This document shows positions 1 to 6,249 of a DNA stretch of 15,539 bases, one piece after another. The notes under the pieces are model-generated. The model was not told where the DNA came from, did not search any database, and saw nothing but the letters and a program-made list of their open reading frames with translations. A program made the position numbers and the translations under genes. Source of the DNA: JABFRZ01 sp036376275 (GTDB lineage: Bacteria > Planctomycetota > UBA1135 > GCA-002686595); the NCBI GenBank assembly GCA_036376275.1, contig DASVAP010000389.1:1-15539 (forward strand). The letters run 5' to 3'. Position 1 is the stretch's first letter, and every line of letters starts with the position of its first letter.

Positions 1-86
1 TCGAACCTACGTCGGCGGCGACGCCGGGGTGTGCCTAGGATCTCGTGGAGATCTGCATGTCGAACGCATACCCATGCGGGTGCTGG

Positions 87-380
87 TCACGGCGTCCACT
101 CTGCCATGAAGACCCAGAGTGAGACGCCAAACAGCGCGAACTTCAGCAGTAGCTGGACCACAGAGCGGCGCCAGAACGATGTCGACCCGTCGGGGTTGGA
201 CCAGCCACCCGGAGCGTCATCGTCAAGGGTAACTAGGTGCCCGATCGCGGCCCACCCGGCGATGAAGAGTGTTGGGGCCGCAAGCCACTTGGCCCAGGTG
301 AAACCTAGAAGTCCAGCCGCAACCGAAGCGACGAGCAGGCCGCCGAGGATGACCAGAAGAACACGCGCGCTGACTGACAT
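87..380 (-). CDS. Small integral membrane protein, integron cassette gene
   Basis: A 97-residue hypothetical protein with three hydrophobic segments, at about residues 5-24, 28-48 and 73-93. The loop between the second and third segments is acidic and Gly/Pro-rich (TLDDDAPGGWSNPDG). It would sit in the inner membrane; no enzymatic motif is visible and I cannot name a function. The ATG begins only 7 nt after the attC end at 388, and no Shine-Dalgarno sequence precedes it. A start that close to the recombination site is common for cassette genes. The TGA stop is at 87-89. The expected attC of this cassette was not recognised in the 86 bases that remain. Proteins of this kind are, from memory, found in cassette arrays, but that was not checked. 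Confidence 0.7.
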   Translation of the reverse strand: MSVSARVLLVILGGLLVASVAAGLLGFTWAKWLAAPTLFIAGWAAIGHLVTLDDDAPGGWSNPDGSTSFWRRSVVQLLLKFALFGVSLWVFMAEWTP

Positions 381-387
381 CTAGAGC

Positions 388-459
388 GTATGACGCCGGC
401 GTTCAGCCGCGGGCCGAGCCCGCAGGGCGAGGACCGTCGGCTCGAACACCTTGTTAGGC
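388..459 (-). repeat. attC: attC recombination site between two integron cassettes
   Basis: On the minus strand the 72-bp site opens with GCCTAAC (459-453), a perfect RYYYAAC box that contains the TAA stop of the DUF1493-like gene. It closes with GTCATAC (394-388) where GTTRRRY is expected. Inside, GTTCGAGCCG pairs with CGGCTGAAC, a 9-bp stem with one unpaired G, as expected for the L boxes with an extrahelical base. The sequence around the closing box (GGCGTCATACGC) resembles the common GGCGTTA-type attC end. The closing box has two mismatches to consensus, so recombination may be weak or lost. The length is within the usual attC range. Confidence 0.8.
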
Positions 460-795
460 GCCATGTTTCTTCTCATATGCGCGACACGTTACGCCAAACA
501 GCTCCCCGACCGTGATCGGCTTCACATTGACGCGGCTGAACAGATTGAACCCCTCGCTTCCGAACAAGAATTGGTCCTCGGCAAGGCCGAAGGCTTCTCT
601 CACTGTTCCGTCGGAGCCAATGAACGATATGGAATAACGCTCCTGAATTGCTTGTAACAGCTCCACGCCATCATCACCGGTAATGCCGAGATCTGATTCA
701 AGCAAGGACGACTCAGCAATCGCCTTCTTGAGGGAGATCCCTTGGTTCTCCCGAATGAAGGCGACGAACTCTTCAAGCGAACACACGGGGTTCAT
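454..795 (-). CDS. DUF1493-like (acyl-carrier-protein-like) protein, integron cassette gene
   Basis: A 113-residue acidic, cytosolic, mostly helical protein. Residues 35-47 (DLGITGDDGVELL) match the signature region of DUF1493, a family that resembles acyl carrier proteins. Where a carrier protein has D-S-L with the phosphopantetheine-bearing Ser, this protein has G-D-D, so it should not carry a prosthetic group. The C-terminal part (ITVGELFGV, 94-102) matches the family's ending helix. Function is unknown. I chose the ATG at 795, preceded by GGAG nine bases upstream, over an in-frame TTG at 810. The TAA stop lies inside the GCCTAAC box of the attC site, a hallmark of cassette genes. Base composition looks near 50% GC, unlike the strongly GC-rich neighbours, suggesting foreign origin. 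Confidence 0.8.
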   Translation of the reverse strand: MNPVCSLEEFVAFIRENQGISLKKAIAESSLLESDLGITGDDGVELLQAIQERYSISFIGSDGTVREAFGLAEDQFLFGSEGFNLFSRVNVKPITVGELFGVTCRAYEKKHGA

Positions 796-921
796 CGCCC
801 CTAGCTCCAATTCAATTGACCTGCGTAGCCGGGAAGGCAGACGATGGGCAGGTCTGCATAACGCGTGGCGCTTGGATGCATGTCGCCCAGCCGCTGCCGC
901 ATCGCTTCCTCCATGGCTAGG
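796..921 (-). other. attI: Candidate attI region between integrase remnant and first cassette
   Basis: This non-coding stretch separates the integrase remnant from the first cassette gene. On the minus strand it contains GTTATGC (862-856), one mismatch from the GTTRRRY core, about 60 bases before the cassette ATG. The bases just before it (GCATCCAAGCGCCACGCG) recall part of the class 1 integron leader, from memory. Nearby is an inverted repeat, GACCTGC/GCAGGTC (818-824 and 848-854). No complete attC hairpin was found here, which favours attI over a cassette junction. attI sites are poorly conserved, so this is position-based inference. Confidence 0.35.
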
Positions 922-1345
922 TCAGCGTAGCGCGACGGTTTCGGTCGTGCCACCGCGGGCTGGAGGCAGCAGCTCAGCCCCCGAGTCGATCCGCCGGCTC
1001 CGGACTCCGAACGGGCCGCAGTCAGGACGTGCGTGTAGATCATCTTGGTAGACCTCGCGGTGGCCGAGGAGCTCCTGGATCGTGAGGATGTCCTGGCCGT
1101 CCTCGAGCAGGTGGGTCGCGAAGGAGCGGCGCAGGGGTGGCAGCTCGCCTTCTTGCGGATCCCGGCGCGCAGGACGGCCTCGTGCACGGCGCGCTGGATC
1201 ACGGTCTCGTGCAGGGGGTGGCGGCGGATCTGTCCCGTTTCGGGGTGGCGGTAGGTGCTCGTGGCGGGGAGAGACCCACTGCCAGGACGGCTGCGGGGGC
1301 GGACGGGTACCTGCGGTAGAGCGCAGCGAGGCGCTCGGCTTCCCC
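922..1345 (-). pseudogene. intI: Integron integrase (IntI), C-terminal remnant with several frameshifts
   Basis: Integron integrases are tyrosine recombinases that insert and excise cassettes at attI and attC. Only about the last third remains, spread over shifting frames. In order they read YPSAP, PSWQWV, TSTYRHPETGQIRRHPLHE with VIQRAVHEAVLRAGI and KKASCH, then LRRSFATHLLEDGQDIL and TIQELLGHREV, then MIYTHVL, then GPFGVRS. These match the conserved IntI C-terminus, including the catalytic box II (CH-LRRS), the LLGH motif and the nucleophile Tyr of MIYTHVL. At least five small indels, mostly losses of 1-2 bases, break it; one falls directly after the catalytic His codon. Homology stops near 1345, where a TAG lies in frame, so the N-terminal two thirds are missing. 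The last frame closes at TGA 922. It is not functional. Confidence 0.85.
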
Positions 1346-1358
1346 CTACGGGATCGTC

Positions 1359-1390
1359 GGCTCGCTGGCAAGCACGCTGCACAGCGAGCC
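1359..1390 (-). terminator. Perfect 9-bp hairpin downstream of the Reg_prop gene
   Basis: GGCTCGCTG (1359-1367) and CAGCGAGCC (1382-1390) form a perfect 9-bp stem around a 14-base loop, starting 36 bases after the stop of the minus-strand Reg_prop lipoprotein gene. There is no T-tract after it, so it is at best a non-canonical terminator. It also lies right at the truncated end of the integrase remnant, so it might mark a rearrangement boundary instead. Confidence 0.35.
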
Positions 1391-1426
1391 GCGCGCGATG
1401 CTTGATGTCACCCTGCGCAGACGGCC

Positions 1427-2539
1427 TCAGAGCACCCGGTCGAACGACGTGCCGTTGAACCTGAACACGCCATTCCCTGCCAGCCACAGGTCGCCCTGGC
1501 GATCCGTGTAGATGGCCATGACGTCCCTGGTCGTCAGCCCGTCCGCGGCCGTGTAGTTCCGCAGCGACTGGCCGTCGTAGCGCCAGGCGCCGTGCTCGAC
1601 GGTGCCGAACCAGATGTTCCCGGCACGGTCCTCTCCGAGCGAGAACACCCGGTGCAGCGTGGGGGAACCATCCGTCACGTCCCCGGGCTGAGGCGTCGTC
1701 CTCCCGCCGTGCGGGCCAAGCTTGCCGAGGCCGTGCTCCTGCGTGAACCGGGTCGTGGTGTGTCCATCCCAGAGGAGGACTCCGATCCCGTTGTTGCCGA
1801 TCCAGAGCCTCCCCTGGCGGTCCTCGAGGACGCAACGGACGTGCAGCCGGCCGGTGCGCTCGTCGAGCCCAAGGCTCTCGTCGTCGAGGATCGTGAAGGA
1901 CTCGCCGTCGTAGCCGAACACGGCGGTGTACGTCGCGAACCAGAGCCTCCCGCTCTTGCCCCTGGCCATGCCCGTCGTGGCGTAGGCGCTGGCCTCGGCT
2001 CGATCCGCGGGCGCGGGGTAGGGCAGGTAGGTGAAGGTCTCCCCGTCGTAGCGGTACACACCCGGCTGCCCTTCGAGCTCGGTCGCCCCGACGCCCCCAT
2101 CCTCCTTGAACCACAGGTCCCCCGGCGCGAGCTGCCAGTCGTCCTGCGACGCGTAGTTCCGGAGGATGGGAGTGAAGATCCTCCCGCCGTCGAAGCCGCT
2201 GATTCCGGAGCCGCCCTCGAACCAGACGACTCCGCGTCGATCCTCGTGGATCGAGCGGATCTGGTCGTCGCTCAGGCCGTCTTCCGAGGTGAAGTAGGTG
2301 AGCGTCTCGCCGTCGAAGCGGCAGACGCCCTCGTTCCAGCTCCCGAACCAGAAGTTGCCCCGGCTGTCCTGGAGGATGGAGCGCAAGGTCTCGAACCGGA
2401 GCCGCGCCGGGGGCCCGCTGGCGCCGGCGCTCGGCTCCGATCTCGTCTGGTCCTCCTTCGTCGTGCAGGAGGTTGCGAGGACGAGGGCGAGCATGAAGAC
2501 GGCCGCGACCGCCGCAGGACCGCGTGTCCTCGACCGCAA
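1427..2539 (-). CDS. Reg_prop-type seven-bladed beta-propeller lipoprotein
   Basis: A 370-residue exported protein. A short basic N-terminus and a hydrophobic stretch (11-23) end in ATSC, a lipobox-like site with the lipidated Cys at 25. A low-complexity linker follows to about residue 46. Then come seven copies of the two-component-regulator-propeller motif, each a D-x-x-G-x-W-F core followed by a YDG/FDG turn (for example ILQDSRGNFWFGSW and VLEDRQGRLWIGNN). Seven blades fit one closed propeller. Such propellers normally form the periplasmic sensor of hybrid histidine kinases; here no kinase part follows, so it stands alone and may bind a ligand or a partner. The start is TTG, 1 nt after the upstream gene's stop, with GAGGG six bases before it. 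An in-frame TGA upstream rules out a longer form. A truncated copy of its 5' part lies at 6031-6157. Confidence 0.85.
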   Translation of the reverse strand: MRSRTRGPAAVAAVFMLALVLATSCTTKEDQTRSEPSAGASGPPARLRFETLRSILQDSRGNFWFGSWNEGVCRFDGETLTYFTSEDGLSDDQIRSIHEDRRGVVWFEGGSGISGFDGGRIFTPILRNYASQDDWQLAPGDLWFKEDGGVGATELEGQPGVYRYDGETFTYLPYPAPADRAEASAYATTGMARGKSGRLWFATYTAVFGYDGESFTILDDESLGLDERTGRLHVRCVLEDRQGRLWIGNNGIGVLLWDGHTTTRFTQEHGLGKLGPHGGRTTPQPGDVTDGSPTLHRVFSLGEDRAGNIWFGTVEHGAWRYDGQSLRNYTAADGLTTRDVMAIYTDRQGDLWLAGNGVFRFNGTSFDRVL

Positions 2540-2540
2540 G

Positions 2541-2966
2541 CTACGCCCTCGTCAGCGACATCCGCACCGCGCGCCCCTCCTCGCCCGAGGGCTTGATCAC
2601 CGTCATCTGCATCACGAGCCCGTCGTCCTCGCGCGCGCAGAGCGCGATGCGCCAGCCCCAGGCCGGGCCGTCGCCCATCGACCACTCGAAGCTCGCCTGC
2701 AGGAGGCCCCAGGCGCCTGCGATCCGCTGGCAGTCGCTGCCCTTCGGCATGTGGAACGTGTCGGTCCAGTGGATCCGGTCGCCGTACGTGAGGACGCCGG
2801 TCTGCGGCTTGCCCTCGTAGGACCAGGTGTAGGTGATCGTCCCCTTCTCGATCTTCATCGTCGCGTCGCTGGTCAGCGCAGTGTTCCCCAGCGGATCGAG
2901 CCACAGCTCGTTCGAGCCGGTCCAGGTCGTGCCGGCGAGGGCGTCGAGGGCAGCGGTGGTGGGCAT
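2541..2966 (-). CDS. DUF1579-like (lipocalin-like) hypothetical protein
   Basis: A 141-residue protein with no signal peptide. It opens with LAGTTWTGSNELWLDPLGN and continues with alternating strands (TITYTWSYEGKPQ, WTDTFHMP, WGWRIALC, GRAVRMSLTRA). This suggests a small beta-barrel like those annotated as DUF1579 or lipocalin-like; the family call is from memory of similar proteins and the function is unknown. I chose the ATG at 2966 because GGAG stands six bases upstream and similarity starts right after it. An in-frame extension to 3131 exists but encodes Arg/Pro-rich, unlikely sequence. It is the first gene of a two-gene unit with the Reg_prop lipoprotein, whose TTG start follows its TAG after one base. 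Confidence 0.75.
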   Translation of the reverse strand: MPTTAALDALAGTTWTGSNELWLDPLGNTALTSDATMKIEKGTITYTWSYEGKPQTGVLTYGDRIHWTDTFHMPKGSDCQRIAGAWGLLQASFEWSMGDGPAWGWRIALCAREDDGLVMQMTVIKPSGEEGRAVRMSLTRA

Positions 2967-3321
2967 GGCAGGCTCCGGTGAGGATGCGCGTGAGGCCGTC
3001 GAAGCACAGCGCAGGCTAGAGGGTCCCGAGCAGAGCGCAAGGCGGACGTCCGGCCTTCCAGGACGTGTCGACCTCAGGGCGTGGAGTCCGATGGGCGCGG
3101 GCGGCCGGGGCGCGTGCACTCCTCGAGCCACCGCTGGAGGTCAGGACCCCGCGGACGACACCGGTGGGAACGAGCACGCCGGCCCCGAGCCCAGCAGCAC
3201 GGCGCCCCTGCGGCGGGCACGGCCCGGGCGAGGCCCAACCCGTGGCGAATCGGGAGAACCTGGCCAACAATGGCGAGCGGCGAGCATCTCTGGCCTGGCC
3301 GTCCCGAGGAGCCTGACCGCC
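2967..3321. other. Intergenic region between divergent genes, no gene seen
   Basis: These 355 bases separate the minus-strand DUF1579-like gene from the plus-strand repeat-protein gene and should hold both promoters. Open frames cross it on both strands, but they encode Arg/Pro/Ala-rich sequence typical of GC-rich non-coding DNA. I recognised no sigma-70 boxes, repeats or RNA. An AGGAG at 3307-3311 is the likely ribosome binding site of the plus-strand gene. Confidence 0.5.
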
Positions 3322-5910
3322 ATGCCTACCCCTCGGCTGTCCGATCGCTCGATGCTGCTGGCCGCGTTCGTCGGTTCGGTCGTGCTCGGCCAGGAAGCAC
3401 GTTCGCAGGGCCTGCCCGGGCCTGGACCCCGCGCGGACGAAGCCACGGACCGGGTGGCCGCTGCGCCGGTCGGGGAGGCCGCAGCGCTCGCGCCGCTCAC
3501 CTTCGAGGGCCTCGTGGTCGAGGCGGACGGAGCGCCGGCCGTCGGGGCCGTGGTCGTGAGCAGCGCGGGAGGCGAGGCCGTCACGGCTCTCGACGGCAGC
3601 TATCGGCTGGAGGTCCTCGTGCCGCTCGCCGCGGAGAGCGTGCAGATCACGGGGACCTCGGGCGCGAGCGGCGGCACCCTGGTGGTCCGCACCGGCAACG
3701 GGCTCTTTGCCACCGTGGGCACGCGCAGGATCGAGCCGCTCGTGCTAGCGACGGGGTCGGCCTGCGCGGCGCGCTGGCTACCGACCTTCGGAGCCTCGCC
3801 GCGGCTGAACGGCAGCGTTCGTGCCTTGACGGTCTTCGACGACGGCAGCGGACCGGCACTCTACGCGGGCGGCGATTTCACCATTGCGGGCGGCGGGATC
3901 GCGGTCCCCCGGGTCGGCCGCTGGGATGGATCGAGCTGGGCACCCCTGGGGAGCGGGTTGAGCTCCGACGTCCTGGCGCTGGCGGTCTTCGACGACGGCG
4001 ACGGGCCGGCGCTCTACGCCGGCGGATACTTCTCCAGCCGCATCGCGCGCTGGGACGGCGCGAGCTGGACGCCCCTCGGGAGTGGCATGGACGGCTTCGC
4101 GGTCAGGGCCCTCGCGGTCTTCGACGATGGCAGCGGACCGGCGCTCTATGCGGGCGGAGACTTCACCACCGCGGGTGGCGTCGTGGCGAACGGCATCGCG
4201 AGGTGGGATGGCTCGGCCTGGTCGGACCTCGACGGCGGGATGACCATCGGCCAGGTGGCCGTGAACGCCCTGGCCGTCTACGACGACGGCGGCGGACCGG
4301 CGCTCTACGCCGGCGGGTTCTTTCGCCAGAGCGGCGGCGTGTACACGAACAACGTCGCGAAGTGGAACGGCTCGAGCTGGGCGCCGCTCGGCCCCGGCAC
4401 GAACATCGGGATCTACGCCCTCGCGGTCCACGACGACGGCAGCGGCCCCGCGCTGCATGCGGGCGGCGGCTTCACGACGGCGGGGGGCACCGCGGCGAAC
4501 CAGATCGCGAAGTGGAACGCCTCGAGCTGGGCGGCCCTGGGCAGCGGGATGAACCTCAACGTCCGCGCGCTCGCTTCCTTCGACGACGGCAGCGGACCGG
4601 CGCTCTACGCGGGCGGAGACTTCACGACGGCCGGTGGGCTGGCCGCGAGCCGGATCGCGAGGTGGGATGGCTCGAGCTGGGCGTCGCTGAGCAGCTCCAC
4701 GAGCGCACCCGTGCATGCCCTGGCGGTCTTCGACGACCGGGGCGGTCCGACCCTCGCCGCGGGCGGGGAGTTCACGGCCGTGAACGGCGTGATCGCCAGC
4801 GGCCTCGCGAAGTGGGACGGCTCGGGCTGGGCGCCCCTGAGCGGCGGTCTGACCTCGTTCGTGGAAGCCCTGGCGGAGCACGACGATGGCAGCGGTCCGG
4901 CGCTCTTCGCGGGCGGCGCCCTCACGACGGCGGGAGGCGTGGCGACGAACCAGATCGGAGGGTGGGATGGAGCGGGCTGGTCGATGCTGGGCAGCGGGAT
5001 GGACAACCGCGTGTCCGCCCTCGCGGTGCACGACGACGGGAGCGGAACGGCGCTCTACGCGGGCGGCCTCTTCGCGAGCGCTGGCGGCCTGTCCGCGTTC
5101 CGCGTCGCGAGGTGGGACGGATCGAGCTGGTCCGCCCTCGGCAGCGGGACGAACAGCTCCGTCTGGACCCTGTCGGAGTACGACGACGGCAGCGGACCCG
5201 CGCTCTACGTGGGCGGGGCCTTCGACGTCGCGAGCGGCGTGACGGTGAACCGCATTGCGAGGTGGAGCGGCTCGAGCTGGTCCGCGCTGGGCAGCGGGAT
5301 GGACAGCTCCGTCGAAGCCCTCACGGTCTTCGACGACGGCGCTGGCCCGGCTCTCTACGCGGGCGGCAGCTTCACGACCGCGGGCGGCCTGACCGCAAGC
5401 CGGATCGCGAGGTGGGACGGATCGAGCTGGTCCGCCCTCGGCAGCGGAATGAACGGCTCCGTCGAGGCCCTGGCGGTCTTCGACGATGGCAGCGGTCCCG
5501 CGCTCTACGCGGGCGGCGCCTTCACGACCGCGGGCGGCCTGGCCGCGAAACGGATCGCGAGGTGGGACGGCACGAGCTGGTCCGCCCTCGGCAGCGGGAT
5601 GAACAGCTCGGTCGGGGCCCTGGCCGTCTTCGACGATGGCAGCGGCCCCGCGCTCTACGCGGGCGGTAGCTTCACCACCGCGGGCGGCCTGGCCGCGACC
5701 CGGATCGCGCGCTGGGACGGGTCGAGCTGGTCCGCCCTCGGCAGCGGGACGAGCGGCGCTGTCCAAACCCTGACCGTCTTCGACGATGGAGACGGCCCGG
5801 ATCTCTACGTCGGGGGCGACTTCTCGCGCGCCTTCGATTCCGGCGACAGCTACCTCGCCAGGTGGGGTTGCCCCCTGGTCACCCTCCAGAGCAAGGTGCG
5901 CCCGCGGTAG
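3322..5910 (+). CDS. Giant secreted repeat protein with 14 'DDGSGPALYAGG' repeats
   Basis: An 862-residue exported protein. Residues 1-29 look like a signal peptide (MLLAAFVGSVVLGQ core). Residues 60-142 form a carboxypeptidase-regulatory-like beta-sandwich (FEGLVVEADGAPAVGAVVVS, DGSYRLEV). WLPTFGA (152-158) then leads into 14 repeats of about 48 residues. Their consensus is V-x-ALAVFDDGSGPALYAGG, then FTTAGG, RIARWDGSSW and LGSGMN. The last repeat carries a different ending (FDSGDSYLARWGC). The repeats read like propeller blades, so an extracellular or cell-surface binding role is possible, but no function is known to me. The start at 3322 has AGGAG ten bases upstream; the frame stays open back to 2833 but that part is not protein-like. 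It converges on the paralogue at 6250-8976. Confidence 0.85.
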   Translation: MPTPRLSDRSMLLAAFVGSVVLGQEARSQGLPGPGPRADEATDRVAAAPVGEAAALAPLTFEGLVVEADGAPAVGAVVVSSAGGEAVTALDGSYRLEVLVPLAAESVQITGTSGASGGTLVVRTGNGLFATVGTRRIEPLVLATGSACAARWLPTFGASPRLNGSVRALTVFDDGSGPALYAGGDFTIAGGGIAVPRVGRWDGSSWAPLGSGLSSDVLALAVFDDGDGPALYAGGYFSSRIARWDGASWTPLGSGMDGFAVRALAVFDDGSGPALYAGGDFTTAGGVVANGIARWDGSAWSDLDGGMTIGQVAVNALAVYDDGGGPALYAGGFFRQSGGVYTNNVAKWNGSSWAPLGPGTNIGIYALAVHDDGSGPALHAGGGFTTAGGTAANQIAKWNASSWAALGSGMNLNVRALASFDDGSGPALYAGGDFTTAGGLAASRIARWDGSSWASLSSSTSAPVHALAVFDDRGGPTLAAGGEFTAVNGVIASGLAKWDGSGWAPLSGGLTSFVEALAEHDDGSGPALFAGGALTTAGGVATNQIGGWDGAGWSMLGSGMDNRVSALAVHDDGSGTALYAGGLFASAGGLSAFRVARWDGSSWSALGSGTNSSVWTLSEYDDGSGPALYVGGAFDVASGVTVNRIARWSGSSWSALGSGMDSSVEALTVFDDGAGPALYAGGSFTTAGGLTASRIARWDGSSWSALGSGMNGSVEALAVFDDGSGPALYAGGAFTTAGGLAAKRIARWDGTSWSALGSGMNSSVGALAVFDDGSGPALYAGGSFTTAGGLAATRIARWDGSSWSALGSGTSGAVQTLTVFDDGDGPDLYVGGDFSRAFDSGDSYLARWGCPLVTLQSKVRPR
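3817..5871 (+). repeat. In-gene tandem repeat array, 14 units of about 144 bp
   Basis: Coding repeats of the plus-strand giant protein. Units 11-13 (about 5310-5740) are nearly identical to each other even at nucleotide level, with the shared string tcgagctggtccgccctcgg recurring. Earlier units (2, 4, 7, 8) have diverged more, and unit 2 is shortened by loss of the FTTAGG segment. This points to recent unit duplication or gene conversion near the 3' end. The shared strings are a risk for slippage and for assembly collapse. Confidence 0.85.
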
Positions 5911-6030
5911 CAGCGAGCACGGGGCGCCGCCGGCCGGGCCGCCGCAGCGGGGACGCATCGGCGTGGCCCCTCGAGCTGGTGCCCTGAGCCGTCCCTCTGG
6001 TTCAGGCTTGCTCAGCGCGCACGCGTCCCC

Positions 6031-6157
6031 GCAACTTCCTGCACGACGGAGGAGGACCAGAGACGAGATCGCAGCGGCACGACGGCGCCATCGGGTCCCC
6101 GGCACGGCTCCGGTTCGAGACCGTGCGCTCCATCCTCCAGGACAGCCGGGGCAACCA
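6031..6157 (+). pseudogene. Truncated copy of the 5' part of the Reg_prop lipoprotein gene
   Basis: Plus-strand bases here encode ATSCTTEEDQ and then, after one frameshift, PARLRFETVRSILQDSRGN. This is almost the lipobox region and first blade of the lipoprotein at 1427-2539 (ATSCTTKEDQ, ARLRFETLRSILQDSRGN). The nucleotide match is close, including ctccatcctccaggacagcc, and ends abruptly at GGCAAC. The frame breaks where the gene has CCCCC and this copy has CCCC. No blade sequence continues after 6157. It lies between the two convergent repeat-protein genes and is inverted relative to the parent, giving an inverted repeat about 3.6 kb apart. It is either the stump of a lost paralogue or a rearrangement scar. 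No similarity was seen in the rest of 5911-6030. Confidence 0.8.
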
Positions 6158-6158
6158 G

Positions 6159-6201
6159 GCGGACCTGGCCCACGGCCAGCCCGGTCGGGCCAGGGGTCCG
6201 C
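6159..6201. terminator. Strong hairpin between convergent repeat-protein genes
   Basis: GCGGACCTGGCCC (6159-6171) pairs with GGGCCA (6187-6192) and GGTCCGC (6195-6201), giving 13 base pairs with a two-base bulge and a 15-base loop. It lies about 50 bases past the stop of the minus-strand repeat gene and about 250 past the plus-strand one, so it could serve as a bidirectional terminator. Neither side has a clear T-tract. It starts two bases after the end of the Reg_prop fragment. Confidence 0.4.
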
Positions 6202-6249
6202 GCCGCGACGGTCACGCTGACGGCGAAGTCAGCCGGCGATCTGTGATCG

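Larger units (their letters stand above)
1..1345 (-). mobile_element. Remnant of an inverse-orientation integron (integrase fragment plus two cassettes)
   Basis: Read on the minus strand, this region holds in order a broken integron-integrase 3' end (922-1345), a candidate attI core (856-862), a DUF1493-like cassette gene (454-795), an attC site (388-459) and a small membrane-protein cassette gene (87-380). All point the same way. In classical integrons the integrase is divergent from the cassettes; here the cassettes lie past the integrase 3' end and are co-directional, as described for Treponema and some planctomycetes. The integrase cannot be functional as it stands, so the array is a fossil here, or depends on another integrase. 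The DUF1493-like cassette has visibly lower GC than the rest of the window, which fits capture from elsewhere. The array probably continues beyond position 1. Confidence 0.75.

Noticed and set aside
39..53. GATCTC-GTG-GAGATC hairpin near the left edge as part of a second attC
   Set aside because: The stem is only 6 bp and no flanking RYYYAAC/GTTRRRY boxes were found, so it cannot be called an attC.
801..2114. A 437-residue minus-strand open frame
   Set aside because: It is out of frame with the Reg_prop gene over most of its length and only enters integrase sequence at its 3' end. It is a chance fusion of a shadow frame with the broken integrase.
2833..3321. Upstream extension of the plus-strand repeat protein to 1025 residues
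   Set aside because: The added part overlaps the DUF1579-like gene and has no protein-like character. The ATG at 3322 has a ribosome binding site and a signal peptide.
3817..5871. Periodic repeats that might suggest a CRISPR or satellite array
   Set aside because: The period is about 144-150 bp, in frame, with synonymous variation, and it encodes a protein repeat.
3778..6105. A 775-residue minus-strand open frame opposite the plus-strand repeat gene
   Set aside because: It is the antisense image of the tandem repeats, with no signal or domain of its own.
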